64,000 nt of DNA from JARBUG01 sp035628915 (GTDB lineage Bacteria > Bacillota > Sulfobacillia > Symbiobacteriales > Symbiobacteriaceae): positions 62,001-126,000 of the forward strand of contig DASPIW010000050.1 of NCBI GenBank assembly GCA_035628915.1. Reading direction: 5' to 3'. The position numbers and the translations under genes are program-made. Under the pieces are notes generated by a model. That model searched no databases. It was not told the DNA's origin and saw only the letters and a program-made list of their open reading frames with translations. Below, piece after piece: positions 40,305-48,492 of this stretch. How positions within the stretch are numbered: the first letter of the stretch is position 1; each line of letters starts with the position of its first letter.

Positions 40305-41616
40305 GTGACCTCCCTGCCACTTCGGCGCGCACTCGCTGCAGCCGCTCCCCATGGAGCGGGTAGAGCCAAACGGCAATCAGGGCGAGCACCAGGGCGATCA
40401 TGGGTACAGCCGTCATGAGCAGCCGCAGGCCGGCGACCGCTGTGGCGGGCTGAACCGCCAGGTTGGCGTCATAGCCCGTCCGGGCCAGAATCTGTCCGGT
40501 AATCAGGGCCTGCAGCGAAATGCCCAGCCGGATCATCAGCCCGTGTACGCCGAAGTACATCCCTTCCCGGCGGACGCCGGTCTTGAGCTGGTCTTCATCA
40601 ACGATGTCAGCGATGAAGACGTCGAGGAGCACCAGCAGGCCCGACAGCCCCAGCGCCACGCAGGCCATGGTCAGGAGCCCGCCCAGGAAGCCGTCCACAA
40701 ACCAGAACGGCACCAGGAGCGTCCCGTAAAGGGCCGTGGCGACCATCATCGCCGTCCGGGGCCCCCAGCGGACGGTCAGCCGTCCCCACAAGTACACCAG
40801 GGGGAGCGCGGCCACAAAGACTGTCCCCAGCATCAGCGTCGTTTCGAAGTCGGTGGCCTTTAGCACGTACTTGGCGAAGAACGGAATCGCCGCGGTCAAC
40901 GTCACGAAGGTGAACTGGATCAGCATGGAAGCCGTCACGAACGTGACAAAAGAGCGGTTGGCAAATGTTGCCCGCAAGGCCGGCCAGATGGGAAGCCCGG
41001 CCTTTTCCGCGCATTCGGGGCGCTCACGGGAGCCGAGCAGGGAGAGCATGAGAAAGAGCGCCGCCACCACGGCAAAGATGCCGCCCGTGGCGCCCCACCC
41101 CAGGGCGCCCGTCAGCACCGGCGGCAGCGCCGTGCCGAGAATCATGCCGACGATGCCCAGCGCCTGCCGCAGGGCGGAGACCGACGACCGCTCTTCCAGC
41201 CCCGGGTACATCTCCGGGAACAGGGCGGTCCAGTTCAGCACCACGATGGTATAGAGCGTGTCGAAGAGGAAGATGGCCCCCATGAACCAGGCAAATAGCG
41301 GCCAGCCGCTCCGGAACGGCGGCACCCAGATGAGCCAGAAGGCCACGGCAAAGGGGATGGTGCCCCACAAAATCCAGGGAATCCGGCGGCCCCACCGGGA
41401 GCGAGTCCGGTCAGACAACTGTCCCGCCAGGGGGTCATTGATGGCGTTCCAGACGCCGTAGAGCGACATCCCCAGGGCGACGAGCGCGGGCGAGAGCTTG
41501 AGTGTATCGACATAGTAAAAGAGGACAAAGGTTGCGAAGAACTGTGCGGTAACCGAGGCGGAGATGTTTGCGGAACCGTACAGCAGCTTGGCCCGATAGC
41601 CGGTGGCTCGCTTCAT
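40297..41616 (-). CDS. GPH-family (MelB-like) sugar symporter
   Basis: This 12-TM cation:glycoside symporter has about 439 aa. The N-terminal segment AKLLYGSANISASVTAQFFA and the TM2-TM3 loop (NAINDPLAGQLSDRTRSRWGRRIPWILWG) are highly characteristic of the family. The second half retains LDVFIADIVDEDQLKTGVRREGMYFG, another family hallmark. Substrate is probably a sugar, glycoside or uronide. ATG 41622 and ATG 41616 are both possible; 41616 has better spacing (9 nt) to GGAGGG. No glycosidase is adjacent. Confidence 0.88.
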   Translation of the reverse strand: MKRATGYRAKLLYGSANISASVTAQFFATFVLFYYVDTLKLSPALVALGMSLYGVWNAINDPLAGQLSDRTRSRWGRRIPWILWGTIPFAVAFWLIWVPPFRSGWPLFAWFMGAIFLFDTLYTIVVLNWTALFPEMYPGLEERSSVSALRQALGIVGMILGTALPPVLTGALGWGATGGIFAVVAALFLMLSLLGSRERPECAEKAGLPIWPALRATFANRSFVTFVTASMLIQFTFVTLTAAIPFFAKYVLKATDFETTLMLGTVFVAALPLVYLWGRLTVRWGPRTAMMVATALYGTLLVPFWFVDGFLGGLLTMACVALGLSGLLVLLDVFIADIVDEDQLKTGVRREGMYFGVHGLMIRLGISLQALITGQILARTGYDANLAVQPATAVAGLRLLMTAVPMIALVLALIAVWLYPLHGERLQRVRAEVAGRSLT

Positions 41617-41763
41617 CGACATATGCCCTCCGTTCTGCCCTTGCGGGGCGGCTACTGACGACAATATTCGCCGAAAGAGTGCGACTTCACTTCTGCAGCC
41701 GTAGAAAATAGAAAGTATAACCCTGGTCCTGCGGACCCACCTAGAAATCGCCGGCAGCTTCTG

Positions 41764-41801
41764 AGACAATCCTCCCCAGAAACGCCTCGGGGAGGGTTGT
41801 C
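41764..41801 (-). terminator. Hairpin after the small membrane protein gene
   Basis: GACAA-CCTCCCC pairs with GGGGAGG-TTGTC around a 10-nt loop with mismatches. It lies downstream of the minus-strand gene ending at 41877 and upstream of the transporter gene. Confidence 0.5.
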
Positions 41802-41876
41802 TCTTGTCGCGTGAAGAAGGCGGAACTGTGGAGCTGTCGATTCATAGGGTCGTTCAATCAATAATTAAATTAGCCC

Positions 41877-42125
41877 TCACCGTTCTGCACGCACCATGTA
41901 CCGCGCGCCGCACACAAAGCCCAGCACCAGGACGCCAATCCAAAACACCTGCATGTCGGGACCGAAGAGTAGCGCCAGAAATCCGTTCATGTCCCCAATC
42001 ACTCCCTTTTTCAGCCAGGCAAACCTGAGATCATAGCCCTTGGTGAGGCGGGCAATTGCGGCGAGCACCGCCACCATCAGGACGGCGATGGCTCCCTCGA
42101 TGACGACATTCCCTTTGCGTTGCAT
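41877..42125 (-). CDS. Small protein with two membrane segments
   Basis: The family is not recognised. The 82-aa product has an N-terminal helix (VVIEGAIAVLMVAVLAAIARL) and a C-terminal helix (FWIGVLVLGFVCGARYMV) with a loop that includes FLALLFGPDMQ. An ATG at 42134 directly abuts AAGGGG, so ATG 42125, with 9 nt spacing, is the better start. It is surrounded by gene-less DNA and a transposase relic, so it may be accessory. Confidence 0.65.
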   Translation of the reverse strand: MQRKGNVVIEGAIAVLMVAVLAAIARLTKGYDLRFAWLKKGVIGDMNGFLALLFGPDMQVFWIGVLVLGFVCGARYMVRAER

Positions 42126-42220
42126 CCTGCACATCCCCTTCTGGTCGACTCACATGAATAGAGCCGGCAAAAGAGCCAGGGTTTCAGCCGGCCCCGAAAT
42201 TTCGATGGCATGCAGACAAG

Positions 42221-42248
42221 TGGGCGCCGGCTGAATGACCGGCGCCCA
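42221..42248. terminator. GC-rich hairpin near the transposase relic
   Basis: TGGGCGCCGG (42221-42230) and CCGGCGCCCA (42239-42248) form a 10-bp perfect stem with an 8-nt loop. There is no T-run. Confidence 0.45.
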
Positions 42249-42289
42249 ACACCTTTCCATCTCGACTCACGCATTGCCGCCCGTCCACT

Positions 42290-42556
42290 TAAGCCGGAAC
42301 GAGCGGTCGATCAACCCTTCGTCATCAGCCGGAAGAACTGGCTCTTCTCCAAGACGCCCCGTGGCGCCAGCGCCACGATCTACAGTGTCATTGACACAGC
42401 CAAGGAAAACGGGGTGAACCCGTTGACCTACCTCACTTGGCCCTTTGAGGAGATGCCTCAGTTGGCCTACACGACCCCAAGGATCCGGCGGCACTGGACC
42501 GGCTGCTCCCCTGGTCGGAGTCACTGCCCTCAGCCTGCAAACTGGTCCAATCATAG
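42290..42556 (+). pseudogene. IS66-family transposase, C-terminal relic
   Basis: Three reading frames in succession match the conserved end of IS66 transposases. Frame one gives RNERSINP, frame two gives PFVISRKNWLFSKTPRGA and IYSVIDTAKENGVNPLTYL, and from 42473 frame three gives DPKDPAALDRLLPWSESLPS ending at a stop at 42556. Two frameshifts (near 42315 and 42470) and loss of the DDE core make it inactive. No IS66 end repeats or accessory genes (tnpA, tnpB) were found. Confidence 0.85.
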
Positions 42557-42642
42557 ACTACGATAGCCCTCACCGTGTCGCACGGTGGGGGCTATTTGAC
42601 GCTTACGGAAGACACGACTTCCGCGGCAGAGTCATCGGTCTC

Positions 42643-43146
42643 CTATGCCCGTTTCTTTACGTGGTTATGCCGCAACCACTCGAGGGCCGTGCGGATTGCA
42701 CCCTCGTTCCCCACCCCGACCTGCAGGGTGAGGCGGACGTGGGGCGACTCGGGGCCCACTTCCATGGCGGAGAGCCCCGGGATGCCGTACGACTCCAGCG
42801 GGTGCCGCACCAGGGCGGGCGGCGGGCTCATGTAACTGGCGCTGATGATCACCTGGTCGCGCCGGCGCCGGATCCGGTTCCACGCCAACGCGAGGGCGAA
42901 ATCGCGGGGCTCGAGCAGGCAGAAGACCTGCAGCCCCTTCAGAGGCGAGGCCGGCTCGCTGACGTCAACCTGAAAGGCCGACCGGCCGAACCACTTGATC
43001 AGGAACGTCTTTCCCGTGCCCTCGAGGGCGCTGCGGATCTCCCGTACCAAAGTGGCGCCCCGCTGCCGTCCCACAATGACACCGATGAAGTACCAGGCAA
43101 AGAGGACCAGAGCGAGCGCAATGACGAGATTCTGCAGGGTGAACAT
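42643..43146 (-). CDS. Membrane-anchored protein of unknown function
   Basis: The family is not recognised. The 167-aa protein starts with one TM helix (LVIALALVLFAWYFIGVIVG), then a cytoplasmic domain of about 140 residues with many basic positions (WNRIRRRRDQVIISASY). Several strand-like hydrophobic stretches follow (LKGLQVFCLLEP, VRLTLQVGVG). ATG 43146 follows GAGGGGGC by 9 nt and lies 14 nt after the upstream gene, so both form an operon divergent from cstA. It belongs by position to the cstA/ArsA-like module. Confidence 0.72.
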   Translation of the reverse strand: MFTLQNLVIALALVLFAWYFIGVIVGRQRGATLVREIRSALEGTGKTFLIKWFGRSAFQVDVSEPASPLKGLQVFCLLEPRDFALALAWNRIRRRRDQVIISASYMSPPPALVRHPLESYGIPGLSAMEVGPESPHVRLTLQVGVGNEGAIRTALEWLRHNHVKKRA

Positions 43147-43160
43147 GAGTAGCGGCCCCC

Positions 43161-43499
43161 TCAGTGCATGTGTGGTGCGTGCTCAATCACCTCATGCTCT
43201 TCCAGCTGCCGTTCCTTCCAGCTTTGCAGCTCGGGCATCAGGAACGGCAGGAGCCGTAGACCGATCGAAGAGTTCATGAGGGGAATGCCGATCAGCTCTC
43301 CATAGAGGATCAGGTTCATCACATCGTTGTACTTCGCACGCTCGTGCTGCAGCTCGTGGTACCACTCAAAGAACATGAAGCCCCAGAGAAACTGCTTCAC
43401 TTTCTCGCGCCAGGTCCGCGGCCGTTCATGCAGACGGCGGTGCCGTACCCATGGTTCGTCGCCGTGCGCTTGCCCGTGTCCTTCGTGAGAATGGCCCAC
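43161..43499 (-). CDS. His-rich paralogue of the small CstA-linked protein
   Basis: The 112-aa protein ends in a block (LILYGELIGIPLMNSSIGLRLLPFLMPELQSWKERQ) that aligns with the product of 45587-45871 (FITLGDMLGIPVLPPYYSLR, then LPYAVPNIESWKQR). The N-terminus is His-rich (GHSHEGHGQAHGDE) and the C-terminus is EHAPHMH, which suggests metal binding. The central hydrophobic segment may be membrane-bound. GTG 43499 has AAGGAG at 11 nt. It is divergent from cstA and is followed by a membrane-anchored gene. Confidence 0.72.
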   Translation of the reverse strand: MGHSHEGHGQAHGDEPWVRHRRLHERPRTWREKVKQFLWGFMFFEWYHELQHERAKYNDVMNLILYGELIGIPLMNSSIGLRLLPFLMPELQSWKERQLEEHEVIEHAPHMH

Positions 43500-43596
43500 T
43501 ATGCATCCATCTCCTTGCGTGACGGCTGTCTTGGGCCATATTTCGTTCTCTGTTTATGACAATCCTTTGAATCTTGGAGGATTTTCATTTCTGAAG

Positions 43597-43608
43597 CGTA
43601 ATATTACG
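43597..43608. promoter_or_regulatory. Perfect 12-bp palindrome in the divergent cstA region
   Basis: CGTAATATTACG is a perfect palindrome in the AT-rich 253-bp gap between the divergent genes at 43499 and 43753. A regulator that controls both sides could bind here. Confidence 0.4.
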
Positions 43609-43752
43609 AGTGGTTTCATTGTTCCAATGGTTGTGAAAAGGTTGCCTAATCTGTGAGCCCGTGGAAAGGAGGCGAAAGCAGGACGGCGTCGTGACGGTCC
43701 AGAGGCCCGAATCTAACCCAAGCCATTCGACAGAGAGGAGGCATGAAACACC

Positions 43753-45522
43753 GTGAACTCACCGGCCCTGTTCGTGCTGATTGCGATCGTGGCTTATGGC
43801 ATCGCGTACTTCCTGTATGGTAAGTGGTTCGATCGCACGGTCTGGAAACCGGACGCCAAGCGGACGACGCCGGCCCACATGTATACGGACGGCGTGGAGT
43901 ATTTCCCCGTCACCAAATACGTGCTCTGGGGCTATCAGTTCAAGAGCGTGGCGGCCCTCGGTCCGATCCTCGGTCCTTACATCGCCATCAACTATGGTTG
44001 GGCTCCTGCACTGGCCTGGATCGTTCTCGGCAACTTCTTCATCGGCTGGCTCCAGGACTATGGCGCCATCATGCTCTCGATCCGCAACGCGGGCCGCTCC
44101 TTCGGGCCCATCACCTACGAGTTTACCGGCAACGGTGGCCGGAACACTCTGCTGGGTTTCATTCTGTTCTACCTGATTATCATTTCGGCCACGTTCATCT
44201 ACTTCATCGCCTTGTTCTGGCACATCTTCCCCGCCACATTTGCTGCGACCGTCGGCATTTTGCTGATCGGCGTGCTGGCCGGACAGATGCTGTATAAGTT
44301 GCGGACGAACGTGGTGACCACCACGCTGGTTTCACTGGTGCTGCTGGGCCTGGTCATCTGGGCGGCGGCCGCATTCAGCTTCCTTCAGACGCCCCAGGGC
44401 GTCTGGCCGCCCTCGGCAACGGCTCCGGCCGGCGGCATCGCAGGCAACTTCTCCCTCCTGATCTGGGCCTTGATCGCCTGCGTCGTGCTTTACCTGGCTT
44501 CGGTCCTGCCGCTGCCCTTGTTCATCCAGCCGATCAACTACGTTTCGTTCTTCCCGACTTTCCTGGCGATCATTCTGATTCTGGTCGGCGCCCTGGTTTC
44601 GGGCATGACGGGTGTGAAGCTGGAGCAGCCCGCCTGGATCGCCTTCAACCCGCCGGCGCCCGGACCCATGTGGCCGCTGATGTTTGTGGCCATCGCCTGC
44701 GGCTCCATCTCCGGCTGGCATAGCCTGGTCTCCTCCTCCAGCACCTCCAAGCAGCTGGACGTGGAGACCGACGCCCATCCCGTGGGCGCCGGCGCCATGC
44801 TCTCCGAGGGCCTGCTGGCTCTGGCCTCCCTTGCGGCCTACATGGTGATTCCGAAGGCGCAGCTGACCGGCAACGTCGGTGGCTGGGTGGCGGGCGCCAT
44901 CAAGTTTACCAGCCCGTTCCTGGGCGGCGCCGGTGCCGCGGCCTTCCTGAAAGCCTACTTCGGCGTGGTGCTGATCCTGTACGCCCTGACTGTACAGACC
45001 CTGGTGACCCGCTTCTGGCGCCTGGTCTCCACGGAAGTCTTCCAGGGACCGTTCCGGGTGCTCGGCCAGAAGCATGTGGCGACGATCGTCGGCCTGCTGA
45101 TTCCGCTGGCCTTTGCCGTCACGGGCTCCTGGAACAACCTCTGGCTCTACTTCGGCGGTGCAAACCAGCTGCTGGCCGGTCTGGCCCTGATGCTGATCAC
45201 CATCCACCTGGCCAGGACCAAAGCACCCACCCTGTACACGATGATACCGGCCACCTTCATGATCCTGACCACACTGGCCGCACTGGGCTGGCAGATCGTG
45301 AAAGTCTACTGGCCGGCCGCCGCGGGAACCGCCAAGACCCTGGTCCAGTATCCGTTCAACCAGTATGTGGGCTTCGCCCGGACCATGGACAGCATCTTCG
45401 TCGTCATCGGCGTGGCGATGTTCATCCTTGGCCTGGTGATGGCCTATCGGACCTACCAGTCCTACGCAGCTGCGCTGAAGAACCCCCAGCCATCACCCAA
45501 AGTGGCGGCGGGCGACGACTAG
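43753..45522 (+). CDS. cstA: CstA-family carbon starvation / pyruvate or peptide transporter
   Basis: This 589-aa integral membrane protein has about 15-18 hydrophobic segments and the CstA hallmarks: GKWFDRTVWKPDAKRTTP and VEYFPVTKYVLWGYQFKSVA near the N-terminus, then AGLGPILGP-like AALGPILGPYIA, and CGSISGWHSLVSSSSTSKQL in the middle. Known members import peptides or pyruvate during carbon limitation. GTG 43753 has AGAGAGGAGG upstream. It is followed, in the same direction, by a small protein and two ArsA-like ATPases, an association I do not know from characterised CstA systems. Confidence 0.9.
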   Translation: MNSPALFVLIAIVAYGIAYFLYGKWFDRTVWKPDAKRTTPAHMYTDGVEYFPVTKYVLWGYQFKSVAALGPILGPYIAINYGWAPALAWIVLGNFFIGWLQDYGAIMLSIRNAGRSFGPITYEFTGNGGRNTLLGFILFYLIIISATFIYFIALFWHIFPATFAATVGILLIGVLAGQMLYKLRTNVVTTTLVSLVLLGLVIWAAAAFSFLQTPQGVWPPSATAPAGGIAGNFSLLIWALIACVVLYLASVLPLPLFIQPINYVSFFPTFLAIILILVGALVSGMTGVKLEQPAWIAFNPPAPGPMWPLMFVAIACGSISGWHSLVSSSSTSKQLDVETDAHPVGAGAMLSEGLLALASLAAYMVIPKAQLTGNVGGWVAGAIKFTSPFLGGAGAAAFLKAYFGVVLILYALTVQTLVTRFWRLVSTEVFQGPFRVLGQKHVATIVGLLIPLAFAVTGSWNNLWLYFGGANQLLAGLALMLITIHLARTKAPTLYTMIPATFMILTTLAALGWQIVKVYWPAAAGTAKTLVQYPFNQYVGFARTMDSIFVVIGVAMFILGLVMAYRTYQSYAAALKNPQPSPKVAAGDD

Positions 45523-45586
45523 TCGGTGAATAAGGGCAGGGGACCGGGCGCCGGCCCGGTCCCCGCCCACAGGAGGTGGATATGTA

Positions 45587-45871
45587 ATGAGCGACAAGAA
45601 GAAGAAGGAGGAGGCCAAGAAGGGCGGGTTCATGCAGGCCATGAAAGGCGTGCTCTACGGCATGGCCAGCCATGGCAACGTCACCGCCGCCCTCCGGACC
45701 CGGATGCACATGGAGCATCTATTCATGTTCATCACCCTGGGCGACATGCTCGGCATTCCGGTGCTGCCGCCGTACTACTCGCTCCGGATACTTCCGTACG
45801 CCGTTCCCAACATTGAGTCGTGGAAGCAGCGGGTCTTCCGGGAACGGGACTTCACGGACGCAATTTACTAG
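45587..45871 (+). CDS. Small CstA-linked protein
   Basis: The family is not recognised. The 94-aa product has a Lys-rich N-terminus (SDKKKKEEAKKGG), a central hydrophobic segment (MEHLFMFITLGDMLGIPVLP) and a C-terminal amphipathic end (NIESWKQRVFRERDF). It is paralogous to the His-rich protein at 43161-43499. ATG 45587 follows AGGAGGTG by 8 nt, and the next gene begins 12 nt after its stop. It may be a membrane docking partner between CstA and the ATPases, or a client of the Get3-like pair. Confidence 0.78.
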   Translation: MSDKKKKEEAKKGGFMQAMKGVLYGMASHGNVTAALRTRMHMEHLFMFITLGDMLGIPVLPPYYSLRILPYAVPNIESWKQRVFRERDFTDAIY

Positions 45872-45883
45872 AGCGGGAGGCGC

Positions 45884-46903
45884 ATGTACGTGCCAAGGGG
45901 ACTGAAAGCATACTTTGAGCAAAACCCGGAGGCCGAAATCGTCATCTTCGCCGGCAAGGGCGGCCTCGGGAAGACAACCAGCTCATCCGGCCTCGCCTAC
46001 TACATGTCCCAGGTGAGGGGCAAGCGGACGCTCCTCTTCTCCACCGACCCGCAGGCCTCCCTCTCCGACATTTTCGAGCGGAACATCTTCGGCCAGGGCG
46101 AAGTGGAGATCCTCCCGAACCTGTACGTGGTGGAGATCGACGCTGACCGCCGGGTCCGGGAGTATCAGCAGCAGGTCAAGCAGAAGATCATGGACATGTA
46201 CGGCCTGACGGAGGTGCCCAAGGAGATCGACGAATACATCGACTCCACTTCCGCGGAGCCGGCCATGTACGAGTCCGCCACCTACGACGCCATGGCGGAG
46301 CTGGTGGCGAAACGGGAGTACGATATCTACATCTTCGACATGCCGCCGTTCGGCCACGGCGTCCGCATGGTGGCCATGGCCGACATTCTCTCCAAGTGGG
46401 TCGAGAAGATCACCGAAGCCCGCTCCAAGGTTGCCGAGTACGACGCCGTGGCGGCCACCCTCAAGGGCGAGAAAGGCCACGAAGATATGGTCATGAACGA
46501 ACTGCTGGATATCCGCAACAAGATCAAGTCGTTCACCGACCTGATCACGGCCAAGAAGCGGACGGCGTTCTTCATGGTCCTGATTCCCGAGCAGATGGCG
46601 ATCCTCGACACCGAACGGGCGTTGAAGATGTTCGAGAATCTGGGCATCAACATGAGCGGGCTGGTGGTCAACCAGGTCTATCCCGCGGAACTGCTGCAGA
46701 AGGAGGGCACCTCCGAGTACCTGCGCAACCGGGTGATGATGCAGCAGGAGCACATGAAGACGATCTCGGCCAAGTTCGGCGACAAGGTTCAGGGCATCGT
46801 GCCGATGTTCACCCGCGAGCCCAAGGGCCTGGAGATGATCGCGACGGCGTCCGAGTATCTCGTCGACTGCAAGATCGATTTGCCCGTGCCGACGGCGCGG
46901 TGA
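45884..46903 (+). CDS. ArsA/Get3-like ATPase, first of a pair
   Basis: This 339-aa SIMIBI P-loop ATPase has the deviant Walker A AGKGGLGKTTSS (residues 23-34), a switch I with the catalytic-type Asp55 (LLFSTDPQASLSDIF) and a switch II-like IYIFDMPPFGHGVRM in place of the usual DTAPTGHTLR. A long helical region between residues about 170 and 230 may be the client-binding subdomain. ArsA proteins drive arsenite export; Get3 inserts tail-anchored proteins. No arsenite-type cysteine set or arsB is present, so a Get3-like role is more likely. It is 13 nt before its partner gene. Confidence 0.86.
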   Translation: MYVPRGLKAYFEQNPEAEIVIFAGKGGLGKTTSSSGLAYYMSQVRGKRTLLFSTDPQASLSDIFERNIFGQGEVEILPNLYVVEIDADRRVREYQQQVKQKIMDMYGLTEVPKEIDEYIDSTSAEPAMYESATYDAMAELVAKREYDIYIFDMPPFGHGVRMVAMADILSKWVEKITEARSKVAEYDAVAATLKGEKGHEDMVMNELLDIRNKIKSFTDLITAKKRTAFFMVLIPEQMAILDTERALKMFENLGINMSGLVVNQVYPAELLQKEGTSEYLRNRVMMQQEHMKTISAKFGDKVQGIVPMFTREPKGLEMIATASEYLVDCKIDLPVPTAR

Positions 46904-46916
46904 GGAGGTGGAGGGC

Positions 46917-47945
46917 ATGTCGCAGAATCTGCAGGAGTTTCTTCAGTCCAAGCCTGACCTCCGGTTCGTCTTCACCGGCGGCAAGGGCGGCGTCGGCAAG
47001 ACGGTCACGGCCGCGTGCCTGGCCTATCAGTTTGCCCAGGAAGGCAAGAAGACACTGGTCGCCTCGCTCAACCCCGTCCACTCGCTGACTTCCGTCTTTG
47101 GGCAGAACCTGTCCGGCGGGCAGTTTAAGCAGGTGGAGGGCATGCCGAACCTGTGGGCCGTCGAAGTCGACGCCTCCAGTGTGGTCACCCGCTATCGGGA
47201 CAACATCGCCGTCCGGGTGCGCGAGTTCTTGAAATACGCCGATATCCCGGTGGACTCGGGACCCTTCGTCGACATCGCCGTGACGAACCCGGCCTTCGAA
47301 GAGTCGGCCATGTTCGACAAGATGATCGACATCATGCTGAACGAGGCAAAGGACTTCGACCGGATCGTCTTTGATACGGCAGCCGTGGCCAACGCGGTCC
47401 GCCTGATCGGCCTGTCGAAGATTTACGGCCTCTGGCTGGGCCGCATGATTGCCAGCCGCAAGGAAGCCCTGTCCCTGCGGGTGCAGCTCTCCTTCCGCAA
47501 GGAGAAAGTGGAGGAAGAGGTCCGCAAGGACCCGATGCTGCGCGACCTGATGGATATGATGGACCGGTTCAACCGGGTCAAGGTCCTGCTGATCGATCCG
47601 AATGTGACCGCCTTCTTCTTCGTCACCCTGCCGCTGACGCTGCCGATCTCGGTGGTGAAGCGGTTCATCGAGCAGGTGCGGGCGTACGACATCCCCGTGG
47701 GCGGCGTCATCGTCAACTCCTGCATCCGCTCCGACGAGGCGCATAAGGCCTTGAAGGACGAGTACCTGCAGAACAAGTACCATGAGCAACTGGGGTATCT
47801 CAAGGTCATTGAAGAGGACCTCGGACCGCTGGTGCGGTCGTATATCCCGCTATACAAGGATGAAGTCCATGGCGTTGAGGCGCTGCGGCAGGTGACGCGC
47901 GACATGCTCACCCCGGCTGACGCCACTCTGTACTCGGTGGTGTAA
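46917..47945 (+). CDS. ArsA/Get3-like ATPase, second of a pair
   Basis: This 342-aa partner of the preceding gene has the Walker A TGGKGGVGKTVTA (residues 20-32). Switch I reads SLNPVHSLTSVF, so the Asp that activates water in Get3/ArsA is Asn52. Switch II reads VFDTAAVANAVRL, which lacks the usual PTGHT. These changes suggest a slow or non-hydrolysing subunit in a heterodimer with the first ATPase. ATG 46917 has AGGAGGTG 6 nt upstream; an in-frame GTG at 46908 lies in that SD. Paired ArsA-like proteins are also known in actinobacteria. The next gene follows after 2 nt. Confidence 0.86.
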   Translation: MSQNLQEFLQSKPDLRFVFTGGKGGVGKTVTAACLAYQFAQEGKKTLVASLNPVHSLTSVFGQNLSGGQFKQVEGMPNLWAVEVDASSVVTRYRDNIAVRVREFLKYADIPVDSGPFVDIAVTNPAFEESAMFDKMIDIMLNEAKDFDRIVFDTAAVANAVRLIGLSKIYGLWLGRMIASRKEALSLRVQLSFRKEKVEEEVRKDPMLRDLMDMMDRFNRVKVLLIDPNVTAFFFVTLPLTLPISVVKRFIEQVRAYDIPVGGVIVNSCIRSDEAHKALKDEYLQNKYHEQLGYLKVIEEDLGPLVRSYIPLYKDEVHGVEALRQVTRDMLTPADATLYSVV

Positions 47946-47947
47946 CT

Positions 47948-48442
47948 ATGGGGCAGCAACTGCTGGCGGCCCGCAACGCTCTGTTGGGCACGACGAATCT
48001 CCTGGTGTTAGCGGTCCCTGAGGGCTGGCGGCTGCTGGATGGATACGCCCAACCGGAGGTTGACAGCTGGAGCGAGTACCGCGATCGCCGCTGGATGAGG
48101 CATGGCCAGGGCGTGTACCGCTTGGTGGAGCCCCATCCCGAGCAACGGGGGCTGGTGCGGTGCGAAGTGGAGCTGTCCGTCTCCACCACCGATGTGATGA
48201 CCCTGGCCATGGGCGGGGAGCCCGTCGATATCGGTGAGCACGGCGGCGTCTGCTTCCATGGGCAGGTGCCCAAGGGCTGGCTGGGGCGCCGGACCGTGCC
48301 CGCCATTACGGTGGAGTGGGCCTGTCCGCAGACGCAGCGGCTCGTCCGGCTGGTGGTGAACGGGCTGCAGCAGGCGCCGGTGGAGCGGACCGTGCTGCGC
48401 CGCCTGATGGATGGGCTGCTGGCAGGGGTCCAGTGTCACTAA
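47948..48442 (+). CDS. Unknown protein at the end of the cstA/ATPase operon
   Basis: The family is not recognised. The 164-aa product is soluble, with an N-terminal helix (LLAARNALLGTTNLLVLAVP), a beta-rich middle (GLVRCEVELSVSTTDVM) and a C-terminal helix. It resembles a small domain with no visible catalytic motif. ATG 47948 is 2 nt after the second ATPase gene, which implies translational coupling and a shared function. Confidence 0.75.
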   Translation: MGQQLLAARNALLGTTNLLVLAVPEGWRLLDGYAQPEVDSWSEYRDRRWMRHGQGVYRLVEPHPEQRGLVRCEVELSVSTTDVMTLAMGGEPVDIGEHGGVCFHGQVPKGWLGRRTVPAITVEWACPQTQRLVRLVVNGLQQAPVERTVLRRLMDGLLAGVQCH

Positions 48443-48447
48443 AGCAA

Positions 48448-48479
48448 CATCGCCGCCCGAATACGCTCGGGCGGCGATG
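48448..48479. terminator. Bidirectional terminator
   Basis: A 13-bp perfect stem (48448-48460 with 48467-48479) with a 6-nt loop lies between convergent genes. Confidence 0.8.
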
Positions 48480-48492
48480 CTCGTTCGCGGCC

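Noticed and set aside
45884..47945. Arsenite-efflux arsA genes
   Set aside because: No arsB, arsD or arsR is present, and the switch II motifs differ from arsenite-translocating ArsA.
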